From Sporisorium sorghi (taxonomy: Eukaryota > Basidiomycota > Ustilaginomycetes > Ustilaginales > Ustilaginaceae): a stretch of 17,506 nucleotides of DNA. Position numbers and translations under genes: made by a program. The notes under the pieces are model-generated. The model had not been told where the DNA came from, searched no databases, and was given only the letters and a program-made list of their open reading frames with translations. The DNA lies in contig JALCCG010000373.1 in the NCBI GenBank assembly GCA_023212695.1, forward strand, positions 1-17,506. Reading direction: 5' to 3'. Shown here in pieces: positions 1 through 9,388 of this stretch; position 1 is the stretch's first letter; each line of letters opens with the position of its first letter.

Positions 1-16
1 AAAAAAAAAGAAAAAG

Positions 17-77
<61 letters not shown>
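1..77. repeat. Long poly(A) tract at window start
   Basis: Nine A, G, five A, G, then an uninterrupted run of 61 A (17-77). It could be the tail of a retroposed sequence whose body lies outside the window, a plain homopolymer microsatellite, or an assembly-edge artefact. The sequence here cannot separate these. Confidence 0.9.
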
Positions 78-79
<2 letters not shown>

Positions 80-863
80 CGCTCTCTCCTCATCATTGGC
101 TCCTTGGCTTAGCCTGACTTTACAGCAAAAGGAGAGCTGATCGACTGTAGCAGAGCAAGAGATCGCTGAGAAGGAGGTGCGTCGATCCCTAGCCTCGAAA
201 CTCAGAGCATATCAGGGTGGAAAAATTGCTATCTCCGCATCATATCGCAATTGACTTCAATTGAGGTGTGCGGGGTAGTGCTTACGACGACGCTTTGTTG
301 TCAAAGTCAGAGTGTGAAGCTCGCAAAACTTGCCATGGACGAACAACAGAAGGATTGCTTGAATCAACAACCGCCACTGCCGTCAGCAGTGTGAAGAGAG
401 AGCGCCTCTTCCCTTCCAGTTGAAGTGTTTGGGACCCTGTCGTGCCATTTCACGCGCCAGTCCATGTAGGCACATCAGCAAGAAGGACCTTCCAAATGCG
501 GTGGTAACCCGTACCCAACCCTTTTGAGAGACTGCCACCACGCCGAGCGGGGTAACCCTTTTCACGCACCAAAGCCATTTTTTTTTTGGTACGACCTCCG
601 CGGAGAACCGCTCTTCTCTTGAGAGAGAGAGAGACAGAGAAGGCTGCCGCTCTCTTTCTGTTCCTCGCTTTCTCCACACCTAACCACGGCTACAACTGAC
701 CGAAAATCTCACCAAAGACCCGGCATTGATCTCTCTCGGCCGTGCGCACCAACTCTTTCAAACACGCTTCGGCCCGTGTCAAAAGGTTCATCGACGCCTT
801 CCCTCGACGTCTTCTTTCCACCACCACCACTACCTCGATCTACATACACTATCAGCCACAACC
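78..863. promoter_or_regulatory. Non-coding upstream region of the dehydrogenase gene
   Basis: No convincing gene is seen here. Reading frames in this stretch lack ATG starts of useful length or are low-complexity. It holds a short T run (about 583-591), a GA repeat (621-634) and a CT-rich stretch up to the start codon, the usual look of a fungal promoter and 5' leader. No clear TATA box was found. Confidence 0.6.
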
Positions 864-1832
864 ATGAGTCTCACAGTCAGCTCGATCCAGGAGCGTCTGG
901 GCGGGTACTGGACGCACCTGACCACCACCAAGACGGGCACTGCCGTTTTGGCCGTCTTCGCGCTCTACCTCACGCGCAAATTTTTCCAGCGTCGCAAGCG
1001 CATCGCCGCCCGCCAGTCCTGGAGCAACACCACGCGCGAGGTCGCCGTCGTCACTGGCGGTTCCGGCGGCATCGGCATCGAGGTCGTCCAGCGCTTGGCT
1101 GCAAAGGGCGTCAAGGTGGCCATCCTCGACATTGTCGCGCCGCGCTCCGACGTTCTCAACGATAAAGTGCGCTTCTACAAGGCCGACATGACGGACTACG
1201 ACAGCATCCTCGCTGCGTCCAAGCAGGTCGAGAAGGAGCTCGGGCCCGTTACGATTTTGGTCAACAATGCCGGTGTGGCCAACGATGGGCCGAGCATCGT
1301 CGAATTCGAGCCCAAGAAAACCAAGCGCACCATCGAGGTCAACTTGCTGTCGCACTTCTACACGCTCAAGATCTTCCTCCCGCACATGATCAGGACCAAC
1401 CACGGCCACGTCATGGCCGTCGCGAGCGCTGGCTCGTTCATGATGCCCGCTGGCGGCGCTGATTATGGCGTCACTAAAGCTGGCCTAGTTTCGCTTCATG
1501 AGACGCTCCAGCTCGAGCTCGAGCTGCTCTACCAGCAGCGTCGAGGTGTCTTGTGCTCGATTGTGCATCCATATTGGATTCGCACGCCGATGACGACCAT
1601 GTTCAAAGACGAGTTCCATAGCAAGATGATCGAACCGTCGCTGGTGGGCGAAAAGATGGCGGAACAACTGCTGAGCGGTCAAGGCGGAAGTCTGTACATT
1701 CCGGGATGGATCGGAAACTTGGCCTGGATCCGCGTGCTGCCTCATAGCCTTCAGCACCGCCTTCGCATCAGGGCCACGCTCGACCTTCGCAACAACATGC
1801 GCGAGGAGAGACCTCTCCCGCCCATGCCTTAG
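864..1832 (+). CDS. Membrane-anchored short-chain dehydrogenase/reductase (retinol dehydrogenase / 17-beta-HSD-like)
   Basis: 322 residues, no intron. The classical SDR Rossmann fold is seen directly: cofactor loop TGGSGGIG (64-71), acidic D89 at the end of the second strand (favouring NAD(H)), NNAG (134-137), catalytic N160, S188, Y201 and K205 in the S-x12-Y-x3-K arrangement, and a TP(M) motif after 240. A hydrophobic stretch at about 25-38 followed by basic residues (TRKFFQRRKR) suggests an N-terminal membrane anchor, as in ER or lipid-droplet SDR16C enzymes that oxidise or reduce lipophilic alcohols, retinoids or steroids. The actual substrate is unknown. The ATG at 864 (context ACAACCATGAG) is chosen because the frame upstream has no ATG and encodes low-complexity, His-rich sequence. 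Its 3' end faces the methyltransferase gene 319 bp away. Family assignment is firm; subfamily is an inference. Confidence 0.93.
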   Translation: MSLTVSSIQERLGGYWTHLTTTKTGTAVLAVFALYLTRKFFQRRKRIAARQSWSNTTREVAVVTGGSGGIGIEVVQRLAAKGVKVAILDIVAPRSDVLNDKVRFYKADMTDYDSILAASKQVEKELGPVTILVNNAGVANDGPSIVEFEPKKTKRTIEVNLLSHFYTLKIFLPHMIRTNHGHVMAVASAGSFMMPAGGADYGVTKAGLVSLHETLQLELELLYQQRRGVLCSIVHPYWIRTPMTTMFKDEFHSKMIEPSLVGEKMAEQLLSGQGGSLYIPGWIGNLAWIRVLPHSLQHRLRIRATLDLRNNMREERPLPPMP

Positions 1833-2151
1833 ATTGGCTCCGTCTTCTAGACCCTGGCGGATCGTGCTCCAGAAGCGCCTTTTCTGCGAGACCTGATCTC
1901 TCGGGATTCATCTGCTTTGCATCGTGTACATCCCCACTTCTTGCCACTGCACTTCAATCGGAAAGCTTTTGGGACCACGGTCCCCTACCTCTCATTGAGA
2001 AAATAGTCTTCATGTGATTGTTGTCAAGTTTTGCGAAAGTGGGACAAGCCGTTACTGGCAATTGCAACTGCAACCCACACAACCGTCCTCCTTCACTTCC
2101 TTGCTGTTAGAATGCATTCCTCGTCCATACTGTATTGAGCCATTTCTATCT
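1833..2151. other. Convergent 3' intergenic region
   Basis: 319 bp between the stop codons of two converging genes, so it should hold both 3' UTRs. I see no gene, no canonical AATAAA signal and no strong hairpin. Confidence 0.6.
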
Positions 2152-3267
2152 CTACACCTTCTTCTTGATCATGACAAAGCACAACGGCCACCTCAGATGC
2201 AGCTCCTCGACCTGTTTCCCGCCATTCGCCCTCTTCACCTCATCTTGCAGCTTCTCCACAAATCTATCCACCACGTCCTTGCCCCCGTTCCGCTGCTTAT
2301 CCTCCGGGTGCTGCGTGAGGTACGTGTGCGTAGCGGACCAGGTGCCGAGGTAGCTCGCGAGCTGGTCCCAACTCAAGTACTTGTCCATCGTCTCCTCCGC
2401 ATGGTCGCCCTCGAACTCTGCCTTGACCTCTTTGCCGAGCCCGGTTGCTTTGAGCGGAGCAGTAGTGAGCGGGGGCCAGGTGTTCCAGATCTGGTCCTCG
2501 CGCAGACCCGTCGTGGAGAAGGTGCGCCTGAACGCGGTGGCTTTATCCCACTCAGCTGCTATCGCGTCGAACTGCGTTGGGAACGGCACAGGCGCGAGGC
2601 CTTGATTGATGATGCTGCGGCCCGGCTGCTCCCAGTACTCGCCTATCGAGTCTACTGCCACATCGAGGGGTGCGAGGCGCGGCGAGCCGCTGCCCTGGCC
2701 GTCACGCAGCGCGAACCGGTTGAGCAGCGCCCGAGTGCTCGGATACTCGGGCAGGAAGAAGTCCGGATAGCCGTACAGGCATACGCTGCCACCGGGGCGC
2801 ACGACGCGGGCGAGCTCGCTCCAGAAACGCGCGTAGTCGAACCAGTGCGCCGCCTGCCCGCTCGTCACCAGATCCACACTCCCACTTGCGAGGAAGGGCA
2901 GAGACTCGGAGTAGCCCTGCCGGTACTCGACAAGGCCGAGCGCCCCACGCGCTCCGTCCGAGGCGTCCGGGATTAGATGGGATGGCAAGTGCGGCGTGGA
3001 CGGCGTGATCGCAGCTTCGACCATTTTGGAGGATGGATCCACCCCGATCACCCGCTCAAAGTGCGGCAGCAGCGAGAGCGTCGAGATGCCGGGCCCGCAG
3101 CCCAGATCAACAGCCAGGTTGGAGCCGGCAGCAGTGCTGCGAGTGCCGCTGCCAGAACGCGATCCAAAGTGGTACGTCAACACCTTATCGTGCACCCACT
3201 TGGGGTAGCACGGCCGAAACGCCAGGTACGCCGCCGCGTCGAACGTGGTGCGTGAGAATGTCGCCAT
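2152..3267 (-). CDS. Class I SAM-dependent methyltransferase, Crg1/Tmt1 (trans-aconitate methyltransferase-like) group
   Basis: 371 residues, uninterrupted; ATG at 3267, TAG at 2152. The N-terminus (FSRTTFDAAAYLAFRPCYP) resembles the start of yeast Crg1/Tmt1-type enzymes. SAM-binding motif I is VDLGCGPG (53-60), the acidic motif II residue is D77 in VIGVDPS, the post-core motif is SGQAAHWFD (136-144), and ARVVRPGGS (153-161) precedes the strand that ends the core. A Gly/Ser-rich insert (about 35-50) sits before motif I. Known relatives methylate small carboxylates such as trans-aconitate, or the drug cantharidin; the substrate here cannot be read from sequence. Probably cytosolic: no signal peptide or membrane span is visible. 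It lies tail-to-tail with the dehydrogenase and head-to-tail with the Atos-family gene, 546 bp apart, so it should have its own promoter. Confidence 0.9.
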   Translation of the reverse strand: MATFSRTTFDAAAYLAFRPCYPKWVHDKVLTYHFGSRSGSGTRSTAAGSNLAVDLGCGPGISTLSLLPHFERVIGVDPSSKMVEAAITPSTPHLPSHLIPDASDGARGALGLVEYRQGYSESLPFLASGSVDLVTSGQAAHWFDYARFWSELARVVRPGGSVCLYGYPDFFLPEYPSTRALLNRFALRDGQGSGSPRLAPLDVAVDSIGEYWEQPGRSIINQGLAPVPFPTQFDAIAAEWDKATAFRRTFSTTGLREDQIWNTWPPLTTAPLKATGLGKEVKAEFEGDHAEETMDKYLSWDQLASYLGTWSATHTYLTQHPEDKQRNGGKDVVDRFVEKLQDEVKRANGGKQVEELHLRWPLCFVMIKKKV

Positions 3268-3727
3268 TGTCCGTCGTCGCTGTTCTGTTCTCTTGACTTT
3301 GGCTTGATTGTAGTGTGACGACGAGGTAAGAGATGGAGTCGAGAATATATCCCATTCGAGAACCGGCGTCGAAGCTCCAAGGGTCGCACAGACGCGCTAA
3401 CGAGCAGCAAAAACCAATCTCTCTCCCCTTCGGCCCTCTGTCGGCCATATAGCGCCGATCTATATATCCCGCCGGCAAACCTCATCTTCAGCGTCGCACG
3501 TCCAACAACCCGACTTTGGCTATCCGCTACCTCCGCTCTCGCCTCCTATCTCTCGGTACGATAGCGCCTCGCATATCCGCCCGCCCCTTCTCAACGCCAC
3601 CTCGTCCGCACTCAGCATACAACGACGGCATTCGCGGACCAAGCACACGAGCGTGGAGTGACAAGCAATGCATACAGAGCGAAGGGAACGAGAACGAGTC
3701 ATGCGAAATGCGAAGGTGCGAGTTGCC
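3268..3727 (-). promoter_or_regulatory. Promoter region of the methyltransferase gene / 3' flank of the Atos-family gene
   Basis: On the minus strand the 9-mer GGGATATAT occurs twice, at 3345-3353 (about 78 bp before the ATG) and at 3462-3470. Either could act as a TATA element; the nearer is better placed. The rest shows no gene. The distal part should also hold the 3' UTR of the Atos-family transcript. Confidence 0.4.
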
Positions 3728-3750
3728 AAAAAAAAAAAAAAAAAAAAAAA
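3728..3750. repeat. Poly(A) run of 23
   Basis: Uninterrupted A run 63 bp beyond the stop of the Atos-family gene (reading T on that gene's sense strand). The hexamer GCGAAA stands at 3703-3708 and again directly after the run at 3751-3756, compatible with a short target-site duplication but also likely by chance. Confidence 0.85.
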
Positions 3751-3813
3751 GCGAAAGAACAGGTGCTGAGTGTTGAAGAAAGCAAAGATCGGGCTGCATG
3801 GAATGAGGGTGCC

Positions 3814-5955
3814 TCATCGTATGGATCCAGTCGACAGCCGAAGAGACGCGTACCCGCCCACCACGCCATCGGGATCGTCTACGATCATCGGCGTAGGCTC
3901 ATCGTCAGCCTGCCGCACTGCAGGTTTTAGTTTGGGGCTCGCTGTGGGAGAAGGCGTGTGACTTGGCGCAAATTGCTCCGAGAGCTTCCTGATGAGACTC
4001 GGCCGTTCACTCGTTGGTTTGCGCGAAAAGGGCGAATCGGTCAAGACGGTCGATGCGGTCTCCTCCAGTCGACCGAGCGCAGACACGCTCTGCACACAAG
4101 CTTCCGAGAGACTGGCGGACGAAGCGGAGCGGATGCGCGAAGGACGTGCAGTGACCACTCCAGGGCGACCTTTCGGTGCGTTGGATGCTGCGGCGTTAAG
4201 CGGTCGCACGTCATCTTGTCGCGGCTTGAACGCTTCGATGAGGCGGGCGCTTGCCAATGACCGCGCCAGTTGATGGACGTCTTGCTGGTCAGGATGAGCA
4301 GGTCGAGGCCAACGACCAGCGGGGGTATCGAAACTGCTTCCTTGGCTGCTGAGGCTCCATGCGTTCGTGGACGGTAGCAGCGTGTCACTGACGCCAGGTT
4401 GCGTGATGGCAGACGGCTTTGCGAATGAGTTGCTTGGCTGCCATCTTTCGCCGTTCGGATCGGAGTTGAACGGCGCAACGGCGCCGCGCTCTTCGTGATC
4501 GTCACAACGGGATCGAGCATCGTGCGTGTCTGCGCTCTGGATGGCGATACCAAGGCCGGTGCGAGTGGGCTGCGCGACAGGCCATCCATTCTCGAGCGAG
4601 CTGGAAGAGGGGTCCGCGTGTGAAGCAGCTTGGAAAGTCTCTGCAGAGGAGTGCGCCGCCTTGGCTTGATCAAGAAGCTGATGCCATTCTTCGTCAGGAC
4701 CATTGTAGCTGGCAAAGCGTTGAGCTCCTTGCCCTGGCGTCTCGACTTGGTCCACCAGCTTTTCGCCCGAGTCGAGCGCACGAGCGCCAAACACAAGGCG
4801 GATGGTCTTGTGCAGAAAGATCTTGGGGGAGCGTGCTGCTTTGGTGCTGCTCTTCTGCCCAGCATCAGCGCGGTGTCGGAAGCGACGAGATTCTGACCCG
4901 TCAAAGCCGGCCTGGCAATCGTCGTGCTGCATCTTGAGAGGTGGACAGCAGAATTGGAGATGGATGGCGAATCGCAGGGCTTCCCTCGTGGGCACTCGGG
5001 CATTGTTGGGCGAAGCGCGGTGACCAGCCTGGTCGTCGTCGTTTGAAGAGACGCTCGGACGAGCCATGGTCTTCTGACGAAGAAATGTCTTGGTGCCAGG
5101 CTGCATATCTGTCAGATCGTACGGGACGAGAAACAGCTTGACAGCATTGAGGTCGGGGTATTTGACGATGAGCTGGATCTGACCTTTGGGCGGAACCGCG
5201 TATCCGGGGAAGGAAGGCAAGTCGCTTGGCTCGGCAAGGAGCAAGTTGTGGTAGTGGGCGTCGAGATCAATGGTTCCAACATAAGGGCTTCCGAGGGCAG
5301 CCGTGGAGCCTGTATGCGATGCTGGAGCAGAGGCGTCCAAGGCGTGAAAGTGGTAAAAGTGGGCCGGAAACTGGACATGGATGTGCGACGGACACCGGAG
5401 CGAGGGCTTGCACCTGCCCATGCCGAGCACACCGATCTCGGCGTCGAAGAGGAGAGGCTTGGAGGCGGGCATCGACATGCGGCCGCATAGAAGTGATTCC
5501 TGAAAGGAGCCGACGAGACTGCCAAAGTTGGGCGTGGGGCTAGCTGCGGAAACGCTGAACCCTGAAGAGCGGCGTCGAGTGTTGGCGGATCTGGTAAAGC
5601 TGGAAGAGGGCCAAGCGGGCGGCGGCGAGACGGCGATGCCATGGTCGAAGGCTGCGCTGGACGAGGAGGAGGGTGACCAAGATGGTGCGAACGGACTACG
5701 CATCAGGCGGGCGGGACCGCTGACATGGCGTGAGGATGGGGATGGACCAGCAGCGTGAACGTCGTGTGGACCTATGCTGTTGTCGAGTCGATGAGGCCCG
5801 GCAGGCGATGCGAAGGGCGATGCCGCTGCGAGCTGCCCATACGTTTTCGAGAGCCTTGGCCGAGTCGGCGAAGAGGGTTCATGGTCGACGTCCCTGTCAG
5901 AGGCCAGCGCGGACCGAGTGAGCGGACTCGGAGGAAAGGCGCTGTAGAATGACAT
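3814..5955 (-). CDS. Atos/FAM214-family conserved protein
   Basis: 713 residues, no intron; ATG at 5955, TGA at 3814. A Ser/Pro-rich disordered N-terminus (1-140) leads into the family hallmark NFGSLVGSFQESLLCGRMS (143-161). This is followed by FDAEIGVLG (170-178), then GYAVPPKGQIQLIVKYP (251-267), VKLFLVPYDLTDM (272-284), TKTFLRQK (288-295), and a C-terminal block KIFLHKTIRLVFG (378-390) to about 405. These match, in order, the conserved regions of animal FAM214A/B (Atos) proteins, whose Drosophila member Atossa is a nuclear transcriptional cofactor; Pfam knows the two parts as an Atos/DUF4210 domain and a 'chromosome segregation during meiosis' domain. The tail (430-713) is low-complexity with scattered SP sites. 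Animal members lack such a long tail. A nuclear regulatory role is inference from the family. It is divergent with the 7364-9388 gene across 1.4 kb. Confidence 0.88.
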   Translation of the reverse strand: MSFYSAFPPSPLTRSALASDRDVDHEPSSPTRPRLSKTYGQLAAASPFASPAGPHRLDNSIGPHDVHAAGPSPSSRHVSGPARLMRSPFAPSWSPSSSSSAAFDHGIAVSPPPAWPSSSFTRSANTRRRSSGFSVSAASPTPNFGSLVGSFQESLLCGRMSMPASKPLLFDAEIGVLGMGRCKPSLRCPSHIHVQFPAHFYHFHALDASAPASHTGSTAALGSPYVGTIDLDAHYHNLLLAEPSDLPSFPGYAVPPKGQIQLIVKYPDLNAVKLFLVPYDLTDMQPGTKTFLRQKTMARPSVSSNDDDQAGHRASPNNARVPTREALRFAIHLQFCCPPLKMQHDDCQAGFDGSESRRFRHRADAGQKSSTKAARSPKIFLHKTIRLVFGARALDSGEKLVDQVETPGQGAQRFASYNGPDEEWHQLLDQAKAAHSSAETFQAASHADPSSSSLENGWPVAQPTRTGLGIAIQSADTHDARSRCDDHEERGAVAPFNSDPNGERWQPSNSFAKPSAITQPGVSDTLLPSTNAWSLSSQGSSFDTPAGRWPRPAHPDQQDVHQLARSLASARLIEAFKPRQDDVRPLNAAASNAPKGRPGVVTARPSRIRSASSASLSEACVQSVSALGRLEETASTVLTDSPFSRKPTSERPSLIRKLSEQFAPSHTPSPTASPKLKPAVRQADDEPTPMIVDDPDGVVGGYASLRLSTGSIR

Positions 5956-7363
5956 GGTTTCGAGAGCAGCCTCGCAGCTTGGTGCTTAGCAATGATGATA
6001 CGGTAGAGATGTTCTAGTCTCGCGTCGATGAGACCAAGTCGAAGGGCGACAAGTCGGCCATGATGGAGTTGGATTGGTGAGGGATCAATCCATGATGAGC
6101 AGACGCCCTTGCGAATGGAAAGCGGGAGATAGAGTATCGATGGAGTGGCAGCTTGAGTTTGGAGCTGATCGTTGTTGAAGGTGACTTGACTGAGCGTTGA
6201 AGATATGGCGAGCAAGAGAGAGACAGATAGAGATAGAGAAAGATGGCAAGGATTGGTGGTGACGGAAGAGGAAGCGACGGTGCGGCATGGCCGACGCCCA
6301 ACGTGACTCAAACGACAAGCCACGGAAAGGGTCCCCGCTGAATGAAGTGACTCGCTCGCACTCTGCAACTGCACAATTTCAGTCACAAATTGTGAAAGAG
6401 CCTGCTGCTGCTGCCGCTGTGTGTCACTTTTTGGCGGAGGCTGGCAAGCCACGGCAAGTCAACTTTTTTTTTTGCGGATCGACGGGCAATGCAACAAGGC
6501 ATGTTGTACGTCAAATTCATGCATCGGATGCTTTGCCGGTCGTGTCAACAGCTGAGGATATCGCTCGATGAACTCAATCTTCTCAAAGCAGCTGTGGGAA
6601 TCGATTGGCTTTCGCTGTGAGCAAGGCTAGATGTGGTTTCTTGGACGGGAGTGCCGATACGAGATGGTGGGGCGGGGTTGTCTCGTCAAATGATGAGCGA
6701 GCTACCTTGATCGCCATCCCACCTGAAGAATGCGACTGTTCCCCCGACAGTCGGCCAGGATCCGACACTGTGGGAAGTGAAGAGACTCGCTCCAACTGAG
6801 CATCGGATGTCCTCCGAAGGAGATCAGCAAGCCGGCCGGTGGTCGCTTGCGGGTTGCGGTCACGGTGACAAGATCAGGCGATCCAAGCACAACTGAAAAT
6901 GGCCGAATCCCCAAAGATTCAGTCACCCGATCCACAGGAAATTGGCTTCGATCGCAGCCGCCCAAAGTCAGTGAGTCTCTCTCATGCAGGGCTCTCGACT
7001 CGACCGCGAAATTCCACCTCACCGTCAACACACACAGAACAACACAACAGAGACGCGGTTCAACTCTAAATTTGCAGACTCAGCCGACAAGCACTCTTTT
7101 GGCAGTGCTTCGATGGCCTGATTTGACGTCCTCCTTCTTGTTCGTCGTCACAGCCTTTTCATAGTTTCGGACGCGATCCGAACTCTCCTTTCTTTGCTTC
7201 ATCCACCACCTACGCAAGCAGACGAGCAAGCAAGACGCACCTTGTTCGCGGCATCTCACCTGCAACGGATCCGCCCATCATGCTCCAGCGCTAGAATCAT
7301 CACACGGCTAGACAATTGCTTTCGGCTCGAGCACGCTCACGAGGGCGGACACACGCTTCAACG
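5956..7363. promoter_or_regulatory. Divergent intergenic region (two promoters)
   Basis: 1.4 kb between divergent genes, with no ORF I believe. Toward the Atos-family gene there is a purine-rich stretch (about 6216-6245; CT-rich on its sense strand) and two copies of minus-strand CACCAATC (6072-6079 and 6251-6258), possible CCAAT-factor sites 117 and 296 bp from the ATG. Toward the plus-strand gene, GTCACGGTGAC (6859-6869) is a short perfect palindrome around one base. A five-codon upstream ORF (ATG at 7280, TAG ending 7294) lies 69 bp before the main start codon. Confidence 0.5.
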
Positions 7364-9388
7364 ATGTCCGATCTACATAGAGAAATGACCCGCACGGCGT
7401 CGCCCGGCATCAAGCAGGTCGCCTTTGATCACAAGTGTCAGGTCATCCCCGAAGGCGACTGCGCAGAGCTCCGCAAGCTGCTCAGTCTCAATCCCACGCG
7501 CGCGCAGAGTCCACCCATCGTCGGCAGCTCTTCACGTCCGAGCAGCTTGATCGCTCGTGCCATCTCGCCGCAGCTCGTACGTGTAAAGTCGCCCAATCTG
7601 AAAAAGGCAGCAGGACCAGGCCATGCTGCACCGGCTGCATCTACATCATGGAGGACTCGTCTGACCAGCTGGGGTAGTAGCGGTGGCATGGGCAGCGGCA
7701 GTGCCGAGACAAGCACTCACTCCAACAACTCGATCGATGGAAACGTCTCGGCGGCATTCGCACCTCCAGCGTCATCTACGAGCAACAATGGCACCAACAG
7801 TGACGGCCCTCGTCTGGTGGCTCCAGTTGCGGCACGCGGCACTCCAAGCCTGATGATCCCCTTCAACAACGACGACGACGACGACGACGAATCGGTCGAC
7901 ATCTCTCCTTCCAACGAAAGTGTCATCGACTTTGGCGACGACGTCGATGCCGAGTTCCAACATGCAATTTCCGGAAAAGCCGTGCTACAACACCACACAC
8001 CCGTCGCTACGACAGTCCAGGCGAGCCCGTCTCCGACACTGCAGCCGCCACGGTCGGCTAGCCCATTCGTTCGTTCTTCGAGCTCACTCGCTCGTGAGGT
8101 GAGCGAATTGCAACATCAACGGGCAACGTCCAGCGGCAGACCAAAGAGCTGCCTCGTTCGATCCAGCACACCGCAAGCACCAGGACCACCCCGATTGATG
8201 GACGACGGCATGAGTCCGCTGCGGGCCACCCGATCGCACGATCGCGACGGGTGCTTTCCGCAACGCAGGCGAGCCGATGGCGTACCCGTGGTGTGCTCCT
8301 CGCCGCTCAGCTCTCCGCACGACGAAAGAAGCGCATCTGGATGGGCCTCAAATGCGAGTGGACCTCATTCAGCAAAGCAGCCGACGTCGGCCGTCGAAAA
8401 GCCCAAGCTGTCTCGTTGGAGACGCTTCCGTAGAACCGCTTCCGAAGATGCGCCGCGTCTCGAGCCCATCGCTACCACGTCCGAGATGCGTCTGGACGAT
8501 TCCGACGTCAAACGCTCACTACAAGCGGGTCGATGGCCGTTTGAAGCTCCGTTGAATGCCGAGTGCAGTTGCAAGAACTGTCAAGAGAGAATCGAGGTGG
8601 GGCTGGCATCCAACTACGAGCCACGATGGACGCGAGCTGCTAGGATCAGGTGGTTGGAGGGGCAAGAGTCCAAGCAGGGCAGCAGCAGCAGCAGCAGCAG
8701 CGCTCCGACTCCAAGGCCACAAATGCCACGCTGCACCGGTCGCACGGCGATTCAAGCCGACGAGATGGCCCAACTGCGCAACGAGACGGTGCATCCATTG
8801 ACAGCGGCGGAACTGGCAGAGCAGGAGCCCGCATCACCTGCAGTAGAGCACGGCGATCTCGCGGCGTCGGCAGCCAGGCCGCCGAACTCGACAGGATTGG
8901 AAGAGGGCGATGATACGCTGAGACGCGAGATCCTGGCACGAAGGCAAAAGGCAGCAAGGCAGAGTCCAGTGCTGCGCCACGGAGCGCGAAGCATGCTGCG
9001 TCAAATCGAAGAGGCGGAACGTCGAGAACAGGAAGCGGCGCGGGCCAGGTCTTTGAGCCGAGAAGGGCATCGCGAGTCTGGAACCGGGTCTGGACGTTGC
9101 TCGCCTTCAGTGACGCCGACAATGTCGCCATCGACGCCATCGACGTCGCACACGGTCTGGACTCCACCTCTAGAGAAACCTGCAGCTGCTTCGGGATCGT
9201 ACTTTGACGCACGTCCCGCGCCACCGGAACGGGTTCGGTCGCCGTTGATCCCCGCTGATGCCGCGTTGAAAGCTCGGTATTTGGAGCCGATCGTAACCGA
9301 TGCAGCTGACTCGCCGACCATGTCGTTGGCAGGGGCAGCGCAATCGCTGGAAGCGCTCGCATCGCCTGCCGCGTCTCCGGCTGGTTGA
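7364..9388 (+). CDS. Large disordered protein of unknown function with CSCKNC motif and candidate PP1-docking motif
   Basis: 674 residues, no intron. The ATG at 7364 is chosen because the frame upstream lacks another ATG. I do not recognise a named family. Two blocks look conserved rather than random: residues 15-40, with KQVAF (17-21), which fits the RVxF docking pattern for protein phosphatase 1, followed by CQVIPEGDCAELRKLL; and residues 388-432, with WPFEAPLNAECSCKNCQERI leading to YEPRWTRAARIRWLEG, where C401, C403 and C406 could bind metal. Between them are Ser/Pro-rich stretches, an acidic run (170-176), a basic cluster RWRRFRR (351-357), poly-Ser (440-446) and a likely charged helix (515-565). 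No signal peptide or membrane span is seen. Nuclear or cytosolic regulatory protein is the best guess, and phosphatase binding is inference only. The low-complexity runs derive from trinucleotide repeats. Confidence 0.83.
   Translation: MSDLHREMTRTASPGIKQVAFDHKCQVIPEGDCAELRKLLSLNPTRAQSPPIVGSSSRPSSLIARAISPQLVRVKSPNLKKAAGPGHAAPAASTSWRTRLTSWGSSGGMGSGSAETSTHSNNSIDGNVSAAFAPPASSTSNNGTNSDGPRLVAPVAARGTPSLMIPFNNDDDDDDESVDISPSNESVIDFGDDVDAEFQHAISGKAVLQHHTPVATTVQASPSPTLQPPRSASPFVRSSSSLAREVSELQHQRATSSGRPKSCLVRSSTPQAPGPPRLMDDGMSPLRATRSHDRDGCFPQRRRADGVPVVCSSPLSSPHDERSASGWASNASGPHSAKQPTSAVEKPKLSRWRRFRRTASEDAPRLEPIATTSEMRLDDSDVKRSLQAGRWPFEAPLNAECSCKNCQERIEVGLASNYEPRWTRAARIRWLEGQESKQGSSSSSSSAPTPRPQMPRCTGRTAIQADEMAQLRNETVHPLTAAELAEQEPASPAVEHGDLAASAARPPNSTGLEEGDDTLRREILARRQKAARQSPVLRHGARSMLRQIEEAERREQEAARARSLSREGHRESGTGSGRCSPSVTPTMSPSTPSTSHTVWTPPLEKPAAASGSYFDARPAPPERVRSPLIPADAALKARYLEPIVTDAADSPTMSLAGAAQSLEALASPAASPAG
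7871..7890 (+). repeat. (GAC)n trinucleotide repeat, coding
   Basis: Six-plus GAC units encode Asp 170-175 of the 674-residue protein. Length variation between strains would stay in frame. Confidence 0.9.
8681..8701 (+). repeat. (AGC)7 trinucleotide repeat, coding
   Basis: Seven AGC units encode Ser 440-446, in the linker just after the CSCKNC block. Confidence 0.9.

Noticed and set aside
726..863. N-terminal extension of the dehydrogenase frame
   Set aside because: No ATG before 864 in this frame; the extension is His/Ser-rich leader sequence and would bury the membrane anchor.
2014..2976. Long plus-strand frame across the methyltransferase gene
   Set aside because: The methyltransferase frame on the other strand carries recognisable motifs in order; the overlapping frame has none.
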